A DNA stretch of 64,000 nucleotides from Halosimplex aquaticum (GTDB lineage: Archaea; Halobacteriota; Halobacteria; Halobacteriales; Haloarculaceae), in assembly GCF_028747785.1 (NCBI RefSeq), contig NZ_CP118159.1, forward strand, positions 62,001 through 126,000. Reading direction: 5' to 3'. Below are positions 10,223 through 17,566 of the stretch, piece by piece. Numbering within the stretch: position 1 is the stretch's first letter; the number at the start of each line of letters is the position of its first letter. The notes beneath the pieces were generated by a model. It ran no database searches, was not told the origin of the DNA, and saw only the letters and a list, made by a program, of their open reading frames with translations. The translations under genes and the position numbers were made by a program.

Positions 10223-10330
10223 TGCACACCAGCCGTAAGCTGGAAGGTATAATGTTTGTTTCAGGAATGCGGATTTCGCAATCTTACGGTGGCCGCAAGG
10301 TTGCGTCGGACGCACAGATGCGCGAATCTC
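10223..10330 (-). promoter_or_regulatory. Promoter region of the minus-strand pilin/coupling unit
   Basis: The stretch 10253-10271 (TGTTTGTTTCAGGAATGCG) is, on the opposite strand, identical in 18 of 19 bases to 21831-21849 in front of the plus-strand transfer operon. Farther upstream on the minus strand is CGCAA-CC-TTGCG, an inverted repeat related to the TTGCG/CGCAA box in the 36-base repeats at 20388 and 21783. This suggests a shared promoter plus a shared regulator site. A TATA-like element is at 10248-10254. Confidence 0.55.
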
Positions 10331-10446
10331 GGCAATAAATGTGCTCTATGAGGGGATTGTGGGGAAACAGTTATGCTCGATACCAACCCACATAGAGCGA
10401 GCAAGTAGTTGCGGTCCCGATCTGTAGTCGAACCATAGTGACCACC

Positions 10447-10503
10447 ATGTCGTATACTACCAGAAGGGGTAGGCTGAACAGCCAGAGGGGACGTCAGCGA
10501 TGA
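10447..10503 (+). CDS. 18-residue Arg-rich leader peptide overlapping the next gene
   Basis: A short frame beginning at ATG 10447 encodes MSYTTRRGRLNSQRGRQR and stops at 10501-10503, sharing ATGA with the start of the 61-residue gene at 10500. A 4-base overlap of this kind is the normal mark of translational coupling. Six of 18 residues are Arg. It may be only a coupling or leader peptide with no function of its own. Confidence 0.35.
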   Translation: MSYTTRRGRLNSQRGRQR

Positions 10504-10685
10504 GCCGATATTCGATTCCCGTGAAAGAGGGAACCCGTGACCGCCTTCGGGCGTACAGCAATCGGAATCTCCTCGACCGACAGTCCTACGACCAGGCAGT
10601 GAACGAACTTCTCGATCAAGTGGAGTTCGCCTCTGCCGAAGAACTCAACGCGCAGTACGGATCCATCGAACGAGGTCGCGTCTAG
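10500..10685 (+). CDS. Small 61-residue protein, possible antitoxin-type or ribbon-helix-helix regulator
   Basis: The product starts SRYSIPVKEGTRDRLRAYSN, a short strand followed by a helix, then a second helix with DQAVNELLDQVEF. This strand-helix-helix order, the length and the acidic tail are those of small ribbon-helix-helix or VapB-like regulators; the assignment is by pattern only. It sits alone on the plus strand between two minus-strand pilin-like genes, in a region with shared tra promoters, so control of transfer genes is possible. No toxin-like partner is adjacent. The start is preceded by an overlapping 18-codon frame. Confidence 0.6.
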   Translation: MSRYSIPVKEGTRDRLRAYSNRNLLDRQSYDQAVNELLDQVEFASAEELNAQYGSIERGRV

Positions 10686-10772
10686 CTCCTATTCCGCTAT
10701 CAACAGAATGGGGGACGGCCAACATCGGCCGAAGCGCGACTTACCTTTCAGTTTTTGGGGTTTCTCGGATAC

Positions 10773-11273
10773 TCAGAGCCCATAGATACCCGCGATGGCA
10801 GAGAACAGGATTCCACCCATCGAGACACCGATCATCACGAGTCCCCATGTGACTCCGCGGTAGCCGCGAGTTGAGGTTCGACCGTATCTTGAGCCTCCCG
10901 CCCACAGCGCAGCCCCTAGCGAAAAACAAGCCAGACCCAGATAGGAGAGCATTCCAGACGCTGCTTGCGCTATGGGGAGAAGTCCCGAAGTCCCGCTCGC
11001 TCCGTACGGCCAGCCCGATGGGAGGAATCCTGTCCCGCCCATGATGAATGCGACGAGGTCGTAGAACGCATTCATACCGAGGATTGCAACGAGAGCGGCA
11101 GCAGCTCCAACCATCATCCCTCGGTAGCGAATCGATCGTCGCGAATTCGTCTTCGTTGTGAAGAAGCCGAGGATGCCGACGACGAGGAAAATCAGCGCGA
11201 GATATCTGGCTGTCACCTCCGCAACGGTGAACAGTCGAAATGCTGGATCGACGAGATCAGAAACAGACGGCAT
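10773..11273 (-). CDS. Membrane protein related to the VirB2-like pair
   Basis: A 166-residue protein with four hydrophobic segments (about residues 20-40, 52-75, 105-128 and 140-164). The first two with the loop between them repeat the pattern of the 9821-10222 protein: a helix ending LGFFTTKTNSRRS, then a basic stretch, then a Gly/Ala-rich helix MVGAAAALVAILGM and a Val-Ala-Phe-Ile end. The basic loop (T-x-TNS-x-RS) is nearly the same in both. The second half seems to repeat the unit (FSLGAALWAGGSRYGR, then GVTWGLVMIGVSMGG), as if the gene were a tandem duplication. It probably belongs to the conjugation membrane complex or is a pilin variant. A promoter-like region shared with other transfer units precedes it. 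Confidence 0.65.
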   Translation of the reverse strand: MPSVSDLVDPAFRLFTVAEVTARYLALIFLVVGILGFFTTKTNSRRSIRYRGMMVGAAAALVAILGMNAFYDLVAFIMGGTGFLPSGWPYGASGTSGLLPIAQAASGMLSYLGLACFSLGAALWAGGSRYGRTSTRGYRGVTWGLVMIGVSMGGILFSAIAGIYGL

Positions 11274-11350
11274 GGCTCTTACCTCACAGGGGTTGAGAAA
11301 GAAGAAATAGCCTTAGAAGGTGCGGAGTGCGCACAGTTGCGGCCAGCGAG
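11274..11350 (-). promoter_or_regulatory. Upstream region of the 10773-11273 membrane gene
   Basis: On the minus strand this stretch reads ggccgcaactgtgcgcactccgc then an A/T-rich block. The CCGCAAC-x-GTGCGC core matches the core of the 36-base repeats at 20388-20423 and 21783-21818, and the following TCCGCA resembles the TCCGCATTCCTGA of the pilin promoter. It is probably a regulator site plus promoter. Confidence 0.45.
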
Positions 11351-11394
11351 TCTGAACAGTAGAAATGGCTTCGGCCAGTGCGGCGGTTTAGCAG

Positions 11395-11967
11395 TCAATA
11401 GGGATCGTACTGATCGCAAACTTCGTCAATGTTCTCTTCGACCAGGTGCAACGCGTAAACTCCCACAAAGGGGAGGATAGAAAAGCCTGGTGTCAGCCCT
11501 TGAGAGATTAAGAGGAGTGCAAAAGTTCTCGCGACGTTCTTTTGCTCTCTGGTTTTTTGGGTAACCGCCTGAACACTATTCTCCCCACAGATGATGGGGT
11601 AGTACTGTCTCACCAAAACCTCAAAGAAATCATCGCCGGGATACATGAGAAACTCATGGTCTAATTCTTCATTTGTGACATCAATCACATCCACATCTCC
11701 ATTAGAAGCCCGGCGAGCGAATCCGCTTGGAAGATCAGTTTCCTGCAGCAGATCTAAAACCCATTCCGGTTGATTATCTAATACCTCAGAAACTGCCGAA
11801 TCAAGCTGTGGGTAGTCACTTTGGAGGTCCACATTGGGGTCGTTTCTCAGGTCAAGTGCCATGACAAACAATGCTTCAGAAAGCCACCCTTGTTCGTAAT
11901 CCTGACTCAGCAAATCCTCAAGCACTTCATCCAACATTCGCTCTATCTCAGGGTCTGTATTTGCCAT
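11395..11967 (-). CDS. Unknown 190-residue acidic protein
   Basis: I do not recognise it. The first 100 residues are helical and acidic (EIERMLDEVLEDLLSQ at the start), the centre contains one Cys (IICGEN), and the last 40 residues include a hydrophobic stretch (FALLLISQGLTPGFSILPFVGVYALHLV) that could be one membrane helix or a buried hairpin. Codon use is AT-rich, as in other cargo genes here. It reads away from the split zinc-ribbon gene on the same strand, whose original stop is 93 bases upstream, so the two were probably neighbours in one cargo block. Confidence 0.6.
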   Translation of the reverse strand: MANTDPEIERMLDEVLEDLLSQDYEQGWLSEALFVMALDLRNDPNVDLQSDYPQLDSAVSEVLDNQPEWVLDLLQETDLPSGFARRASNGDVDVIDVTNEELDHEFLMYPGDDFFEVLVRQYYPIICGENSVQAVTQKTREQKNVARTFALLLISQGLTPGFSILPFVGVYALHLVEENIDEVCDQYDPY

Positions 11968-12060
11968 ACTCCACAGAGAAGAACAGTAATTGGATAATAG
12001 TATTCATATATCCAAGGGAAGAACGGAAACTACGGTCTCTTTATCAGCCAACGGGAGTGG

Positions 12061-12178
12061 CTACTCACCGTCATCTGTCACCTCGATCGAGACCTCGATA
12101 TCGTCGAGAGTGAGATCGGGGTCATCGCTTGCAAAGAGAACACTTGCTTCTAACACACTCTCCAGCTTATCCACGTCA
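12061..12178 (-). pseudogene. C-terminal fragment of the zinc-ribbon gene cut by the insertion sequence
   Basis: Directly outside the left end of the insertion sequence the minus strand has an open frame without its own start: DVDKLESVLEASVLFASDD and on to a TAG at 12061-12063. If the insertion sequence and one 7-base target copy are removed, this frame joins the zinc-ribbon fragment at 13464-13838 in phase, restoring an acidic tail of about 39 residues. It is a remnant, not an independent gene. Confidence 0.75.
12172..12178. repeat. Target-site duplication, left copy (CACGTCA)
   Basis: The 7-mer CACGTCA ends immediately before the left terminal inverted repeat of the element and is repeated at 13464-13470 immediately after the right one. 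This is the direct scar of the insertion. Confidence 0.8.
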
Positions 12179-13463
12179 CTCGACTCTGCACGTTCATAAA
12201 CTCCCTTCAGAATGGAGAAAGAGGTGGTCGATTTCTTCCATCAGTCCGTCGAGGTCACGATCTGGCTGGTCGCGCACCCACGAGAACATGTTGTAGATCG
12301 TCTCTTTGAGGCCGTGTTCGAGCTGTGCTCGGAGCGACGAGGCTTTCGAGACGAGTCGCTCCGAGACGCTCGATTCGGGACCAAGACGAAGGAGACTGTA
12401 GGTAAGCATCTGAAGGTGCCAGTGGCGACTGGCACCGTCAGAATCACGCACCTCGCAGTCTCCAAGGCCGAGATCCTGCTTCGAGTCCTCGAAGAACGTC
12501 TCTATTCGCCACCGATAGGAGTAGCTCCGAATGATGTGAGCAGAAGGCGCGTCAATCTTGTTCGTTGCAAGGTACTTGACCGGATTCTCTTCGTCCTCGT
12601 CAGTGACCTTCTCGGCGATCACCAGCCGAACCTCGCCTAACTTCGACACAGACAGCGTCTTCGTCCAGATCTTGTACGTTTCCTCGTCAATCTCCCGTTC
12701 CTCCTTGTCGATGCGCTCTTCCAGCGCATCGACGCGCATCTCCTGGTTTGCGTAGGTCACTTTCCGGTTGCTCCGAAGCGGCCCGATCCAGTCCTTTCCG
12801 TATGATTCGACGTGTTCGATCAGCTCCGAGTCGTGGGCAAACCACGAATCGAAGAGGTAGGTGTCCGCAGGCACACCTACCTCTTCTTCGAGTTCCGTGA
12901 TCATCTCCCGGGAGAGATCGTACTTCGTCTCGTCTTCGGTGTCTTGGTCTTCGTCGTCGGCTTTCTCGTACTGGCGAAACACGAGCGGATAGGATGTTTT
13001 GTCGTCGGTGTAGAACGAGTAAACGAGGTCTTGTCCCCAGACAGGTTCGCCTTCGGTGTGATCGTAGAACTCTCCAGCACCGGGAAGTTCCTTCCCGGTT
13101 CGCTGGAACACCGAATCGTCGATAACGATGTAGCCGTCCTGTGACCACCGCGTCTCGCCGTGTTTTTGCAGTTCTTCCAACCGCTCGTGGTTGAGTTGGT
13201 CTTCGTCCCAGTCGTACTCGGTGAGGAACTTGTTGAGTGCTCGCTCACCTTGGGCAGGAAGAACCTCTCGGGCGATTCCAGTCACGGTCTTGCTGCGGCC
13301 CGCAGCAAGACCTGTCACGTACGTTTTGGCGTGATGGGTCTGGTGATACGACAGCGAGTTGAACTCGTCCAGCGGATCGGTACACGACAGGAAGTTCGTT
13401 ATCGGCAGCATCTGCCGTCGCTGCCCTCTACATCGCCTCCCGACTTAAACGTGCAGAGCCGAG
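12179..13463 (-). mobile_element. Insertion sequence, IS4/IS701-like, 1285 bases
   Basis: Terminal inverted repeats are CTCGACTCTGCACGTT (12179-12194) and AACGTGCAGAGCCGAG (13448-13463), 16 bases with one mismatch. The target duplication is CACGTCA on both sides. The single gene inside is a DDE transposase on the minus strand that fills nearly the whole element. The insertion lies within the coding region of a zinc-ribbon protein. Confidence 0.85.
12194..13411 (-). CDS. DDE transposase of the IS4/IS701 superfamily
   Basis: The 405-residue protein has the DDE residues in the expected contexts: YIVIDDSVFQRTGKE for the first Asp, TYLFDSWFAHDSELI for the second, and YRWRIETFFEDSKQDLGLGD for the Glu region. 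The WRIE-x(4)-DSKQ-LGL block is typical of IS701-like and related IS4-superfamily enzymes. It catalyses cut-and-paste movement of its own element. The frame is complete and no damage is visible, so the copy may be active. The upstream half up to residue 90 is the DNA-binding part (SYHQTHHAKTYVTGLAAGRSKTV). The exact family name needs a database. Confidence 0.85.
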   Translation of the reverse strand: MLPITNFLSCTDPLDEFNSLSYHQTHHAKTYVTGLAAGRSKTVTGIAREVLPAQGERALNKFLTEYDWDEDQLNHERLEELQKHGETRWSQDGYIVIDDSVFQRTGKELPGAGEFYDHTEGEPVWGQDLVYSFYTDDKTSYPLVFRQYEKADDEDQDTEDETKYDLSREMITELEEEVGVPADTYLFDSWFAHDSELIEHVESYGKDWIGPLRSNRKVTYANQEMRVDALEERIDKEEREIDEETYKIWTKTLSVSKLGEVRLVIAEKVTDEDEENPVKYLATNKIDAPSAHIIRSYSYRWRIETFFEDSKQDLGLGDCEVRDSDGASRHWHLQMLTYSLLRLGPESSVSERLVSKASSLRAQLEHGLKETIYNMFSWVRDQPDRDLDGLMEEIDHLFLHSEGSL

Positions 13464-13838
13464 CACGTCAGTTGCATTGATCATAAACTGAAACGGGCAG
13501 GTCAATCGAACCAGCTTTTCCAGCTCACCAATGTCGTCAGTCGTAATCTCTTCATCTTGAATGTCTCCATAGAGAGCTTCGTGGTTGTCGAATTCCTCCC
13601 ATCGGTCCAGAAGACAGAAATCCGCCAGTGCATGCCGAACAGTTTCATGTAGTCGAGTATGGTAACCGTCGGGCAGTGTCTCGTTCCCGTCAATCGCCTC
13701 CTGAATATGTCCTCGATCGACGAGGGAGAGAAATCCATCTGACCAGTCTTTCCGCGTTGGGTTGAGTTCTGACCCACACTCCGGGCAGTAGTTTGCTGTG
13801 GGCATCACGGAATTATTGCAGCTGTCACAGATGACCAT
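13464..13838 (-). pseudogene. Zinc-ribbon protein, N-terminal part, interrupted by an insertion sequence
   Basis: From the ATG at 13838 the frame reads MVICDSCNNSVMPTANYCPECGSE, a double CxxC zinc ribbon (Cys4/Cys7 and Cys18/Cys21), followed by helical acidic sequence up to NATDV, where the insertion sequence starts. Reading on into the element adds a few foreign residues before a stop. Joined to 12061-12171 the intact protein would have 161 residues. Short zinc ribbons of this kind occur in regulators and scaffolds; function is unknown. The in-frame ATG at 13868 would add ten residues but has no better support. Confidence 0.75.
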
Positions 13839-14015
13839 ACTCCTAGCTTCGCCACGGACACTATTCAACTCCCTCTGGAGCGGGACAGATCACTGCAATA
13901 TTTCTGCGGAATATATGGGTTTCAGGCTATCTTACGCCAGAATTGATTAGATACACCTCTACGTATTCGATTCTATCAGCACACATTCCGGATCTGGTGG
14001 CTGAGTCGATAACCC

Positions 14016-14507
14016 ATGTACAAGGACGGACACCGAGGCGTTGCATTACTGCTGATGGTTCCACTAACAGGTCTGTTCGGGATTGTCGGGTTTGGGATGA
14101 CGATTCTCGCGGTGGCCGTCTGTCGGTTTCCCGATCTCGACCACGATTACGGGTGGCTCCCACACAGAGGTCTGACCCACACGTTTTGGTTCGCAGCGGG
14201 TGCCGGAGCGGTAACGACAGCTGGACTCTATGTCGGCCTCATCGGACTCCCTGTCGAGATTCCAGCCTGGCCGCTCGCTCTACTCGCAGGAACTACCGTC
14301 TTCTTGGGAATCGTCTCACACCTAATCGCAGATGCACTAACGGTCGGTCGCGGAGATCGCGCAATTCGCCCGTTCCAACCACTGTCTCCTGAACAACTCA
14401 GGTTCGGTCTCATTCGGTCGAATTCCCGCATCTGGAATGGAGCGTTACTAATTGGTGGTATCGGGGCACAGATACTCGCCCTGGGACTGTTCTATCGACC
14501 CTTCTGA
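14016..14507 (+). CDS. YdjM/DUF457-type membrane-bound metal-dependent hydrolase
   Basis: The 163-residue protein has four to five membrane helices and the family signature: MYKDGHRGVALLL near the start, FPDLDHDYGWLPHRGLTHTFWF at about residues 38-60 (the paired Asp/His metal ligands and the HRGLTHS-like motif), then HLIADALT near residue 108 and a short RPFQPLSP segment. These features define the LexA-regulated inner-membrane hydrolase family (YdjM), whose substrate is not known. It stands alone on the plus strand between a disrupted cargo gene and the beta-propeller-like gene, and looks like cargo rather than transfer machinery. Confidence 0.8.
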   Translation: MYKDGHRGVALLLMVPLTGLFGIVGFGMTILAVAVCRFPDLDHDYGWLPHRGLTHTFWFAAGAGAVTTAGLYVGLIGLPVEIPAWPLALLAGTTVFLGIVSHLIADALTVGRGDRAIRPFQPLSPEQLRFGLIRSNSRIWNGALLIGGIGAQILALGLFYRPF

Positions 14508-14541
14508 CGAAGGTGAATCTCCCGATTCTATAGAATGGATC

Positions 14542-15636
14542 TTAGGATAGATTCTCGATTTTCTCCTTGTCGGCGTCGGTGAGCAACTGAACGTCGTGTT
14601 CCTCCTCAAGCTCAGATATACTCTGTAAAAGCTGGAGCGCTGTCTCTTCATCTCCTTCTTTCAAATGGTACTTCGCCTGTTTGCGCTCCACTTTGGCGAC
14701 CCCTTTCTTGCCGTCGTACCAGGGTACGATTTCGTAGTAGTACTGTTTCGCCTGGTTGAGGTGAGCCCACCATGCGTCGGTGTCTCCCTCCTCTTTGTGG
14801 ATTTCCTTCGATAGCTTCCAATGAGCGTCTGCTAATTTATTTGCGATCGATTTCTTCCTGTTCTCGTCGTCGGTGAGTTCGTACGCCTCTTCGAGAAGTT
14901 CGATAGACTCCTGCATATCAGCTCGCTCGCTGCTGTCCAGAAGTTCGTCGATACGGTCTTGACTCTCGAGTTTCTGGCTCTTCCAGACTGTATTACCGTC
15001 GAGGTCGATAGCCCGATACCGTTCGTCACCATCGAAGAGGTACAGAACGAGTTCGCCATCGATCTCTCCGAATTCTTGTGGAGGACCGTTGAGGTTCGAC
15101 GTCTCGAACTCCGTGATGAGTTCTTGAGACTCGACATCAAAGATGTACACCGAACGGTCGGGATTGTGGGTTGCTGTGGAAGCGTACCGACCGTCCTCAG
15201 TGATTGAACACTCCCAGATGTTCGCATCGAACTCGTGCTCAATGCTTGGCTGGCCGTCAGGAGCCACAACATGGAGTGTCCCAGCGAGATCTTGATTATC
15301 AGCTTCGCCGATGTCGGTAACAACGACGTGCCCGGTGTTTGCGACGGCAACGTTTTCTGCACGAGTTACAGCGAATGCGTGTTGAACTTCCCCGTCCCCT
15401 CTGACTAAGACGATTGGAGTGCCGCAGTTCATTCCAGTTCGTCCGTACAAGCACCGCCACTCCCCATTTGGCGATGGCACTGACGAGAAGGTGACCCGCT
15501 CGCCACGAAACTCTCCCTGGATGAACTCCTTGTCTAATGGGCTGTCAATCACGATATCTGGTTCCGGCCCAGAGACGTCCTTCGATCCCGAATCGGTGTC
15601 GTTGCCCGAACCGAATAACCGACTAAGCAATCCCAT
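14542..15636 (-). CDS. Beta-propeller-like protein with C-terminal helical repeats
   Basis: Starting at the ATG at 15636 (MGLLSRLFGSGN) it has 364 residues; a longer frame from 15693 is unlikely. After a short amphipathic start and an acidic linker, residues about 40-220 show repeated strands with WD40/YVTN-like turns (SPNGEWRCLYG, VANTGHVVVTDIG, EDGRYASTATHNPDRSVYIFDVE, YRAIDLDGNTVWKS). Residues about 230-364 are helical and charged, with paired helices like TPR units (DAHWKLSKEI, HLNQAKQYYYEIVPW, KYHLKEGDEETALQLLQ). This suggests a protein-binding scaffold. No catalytic motif is visible. It is transcribed divergently from the HEPN-like gene 163 bases away, so the two may share a regulatory region and act together. 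Confidence 0.65.
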   Translation of the reverse strand: MGLLSRLFGSGNDTDSGSKDVSGPEPDIVIDSPLDKEFIQGEFRGERVTFSSVPSPNGEWRCLYGRTGMNCGTPIVLVRGDGEVQHAFAVTRAENVAVANTGHVVVTDIGEADNQDLAGTLHVVAPDGQPSIEHEFDANIWECSITEDGRYASTATHNPDRSVYIFDVESQELITEFETSNLNGPPQEFGEIDGELVLYLFDGDERYRAIDLDGNTVWKSQKLESQDRIDELLDSSERADMQESIELLEEAYELTDDENRKKSIANKLADAHWKLSKEIHKEEGDTDAWWAHLNQAKQYYYEIVPWYDGKKGVAKVERKQAKYHLKEGDEETALQLLQSISELEEEHDVQLLTDADKEKIENLS

Positions 15637-15799
15637 AACACTAGTCAGTGACGAATATGTGATAAAGACCCACAATGGTTCTGACAACAACAAACGCCCC
15701 CTGCTTTTCGATTAAGACAGCACGATTAAGCGCCTCTATGGCGCGGAGGAGGTCGTGTTTCCGAAAAATAATGAAAGGGAGGTTGTATTGGTGAAGTAA

Positions 15800-17437
15800 A
15801 TGGATCCCGTTGAAGAGGCCCTCGATAATGCTAATACATCCGCTAGCGATGATTTCGGTTTCCAGTCAGCCTTGCATACATTAAAGCGACAAATCGATGG
15901 GGAAGTCCGGAACGAACTTCTCTACAATATTGCTCTTCTCGAATCCACCGACGCCGAACATCCGCTACTGGAAGCACTTCGAGGCTACCAACGTTGGGAG
16001 AACGAGCAAGACTACGAGAACGGAGCAGAGCACGCCCTGAAGAACTACGAAGAGGGAATCGACCAAGCCCTTGATGACTGCTGGTTTCACGTAGCGAGCT
16101 GGTCCCTCGCCGCGTACATCGATCTCGCCGACTCATTGAACCACGAAGACCGGTTACAGCAGGCCGTCGACGACGCTATCGAGTTGCTCGAAGAGCAGTA
16201 TTCAGAGTTCGATACAGACGAGGGGAGTGCGGGACGCATCTTGGATGCGATCTCGGAAGCGGACCTTCGATCGATTGATTCAGCAACGCTTGATCGACTT
16301 GTCGAGTTCTCTTGGACTCGTGCGGAGTACACCAACAAGCAACACAACTACCATGCGCAGCGGAATTACCTCCATCGTATCCGTCAAATCCAGGAGCAGA
16401 GGGACGGATCCATCGAAGATGTCCAAGAGGGACTGATTGAGTCCTATGAGGACGAGATTGAGTTCCAGAAGACGAGAGGTCACTTAGTGACTGCAACGAC
16501 GATAGAGGAAGCACTGAAAGAGTGTGAGTCGTTTGCCGATGAGGAGACGCTCAATCGATGGCGGCTTGAAAAACGCAGGGAGAACCGAAAGGGAATCGAG
16601 CAGGAGATGAAGCCTGTTGGTGGTGAGGTCCCTGATGAAGTTACCGAGAACTTCACTTCTATTGCGAACACTCTAGTTGAAAATTTCGAGAATGCTGCCA
16701 ACGAGTTCTCACCCGAACAAGCGTTCTTGGGTCTCGTGAAGGTCCCTGTCTTTCTTCCACACATTGATGACGAACCCTCCGACTCTGGGCCGCAGCCCGG
16801 AGAGGAGGAAGAAGGGGAGAATTGGTTTCCGACAGCTTCGCTCACCGATATCTTCCCACGACGGCATACGACTCATGAGGGAGACTCAGTCTCCAGCGAA
16901 ACGTCAGAAATTGATGTTCCTGAGTGGTATTCCGCTGAGGCACGATTATCTGTCGGGCTGACTGCCCGGGTTGTGTATAAACTCATCAATCAAAGGTTGA
17001 TCAAGGAGCATCACTTCTTCACGTTGCTTGAATCGATCGACGGGGCGACTGTCGATGACAAAGCCTTCCTGACGGACTTCATCATCGCTTTCTTCGAGGA
17101 CCGACATGCAGAGGCGATCCATCTCGGGATGCCCCGTCTCGAGGGAGTAATAAAACACCAGTTGGAGGCCTCGGGCACTGCGATTACTGCGTCCATTCGC
17201 GGTGAGGATCTCCCGAAGACGTTTGGTGGATTGATGAATCGGTTGGACGGGTTGCTGGACGAGGACTATGTGACTTTTCTACGGTTCAGATACCACGACG
17301 CTACTGGGGCAGCGCTGCGGAATCGTACTGCGCACGGCGAGCTCCGGTACAAAGAGGCTCACTACGATTTCTCGGCGTCCCTGCTTGTTGAAATCTTCCG
17401 GAGTGCGGTGTATATCAGCGAATTAGATCAAGAGTAG
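15800..17437 (+). CDS. Helical protein with a C-terminal HEPN-like RNxxxH motif
   Basis: The 545-residue acidic protein is almost entirely helical. Residues 1-310 contain repeat-like helices without recognisable motif. A low-complexity linker (GPQPGEEEEGENW) separates a C-terminal domain of about 170 residues which ends in LRNRTAHGELRYKEAHYDF. RNRTAH at about residues 506-511 fits the HEPN ribonuclease motif R-x(4-6)-H in its common RN-x(3)-H form, and the surrounding helices (FFTLLESIDG, AIHLGMPRLEGVIKHQLEASG) resemble DUF4209-like HEPN domains. HEPN proteins often act as RNases in defence and toxin systems. That role is inferred here. It is divergent from the beta-propeller-like gene. Confidence 0.65.
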   Translation: MDPVEEALDNANTSASDDFGFQSALHTLKRQIDGEVRNELLYNIALLESTDAEHPLLEALRGYQRWENEQDYENGAEHALKNYEEGIDQALDDCWFHVASWSLAAYIDLADSLNHEDRLQQAVDDAIELLEEQYSEFDTDEGSAGRILDAISEADLRSIDSATLDRLVEFSWTRAEYTNKQHNYHAQRNYLHRIRQIQEQRDGSIEDVQEGLIESYEDEIEFQKTRGHLVTATTIEEALKECESFADEETLNRWRLEKRRENRKGIEQEMKPVGGEVPDEVTENFTSIANTLVENFENAANEFSPEQAFLGLVKVPVFLPHIDDEPSDSGPQPGEEEEGENWFPTASLTDIFPRRHTTHEGDSVSSETSEIDVPEWYSAEARLSVGLTARVVYKLINQRLIKEHHFFTLLESIDGATVDDKAFLTDFIIAFFEDRHAEAIHLGMPRLEGVIKHQLEASGTAITASIRGEDLPKTFGGLMNRLDGLLDEDYVTFLRFRYHDATGAALRNRTAHGELRYKEAHYDFSASLLVEIFRSAVYISELDQE

Positions 17438-17566
17438 TCGGTGTAGGGGAATACGGCTCTCTTGAACCCTCCGACCATGACAGAAGTCGCGTTCTGAATA
17501 GTGAAGACAAGTCGGGCGTATGTGTCAGAGGTAATTCGTGAGACCCTTATCTAGCAGCATTCATTA

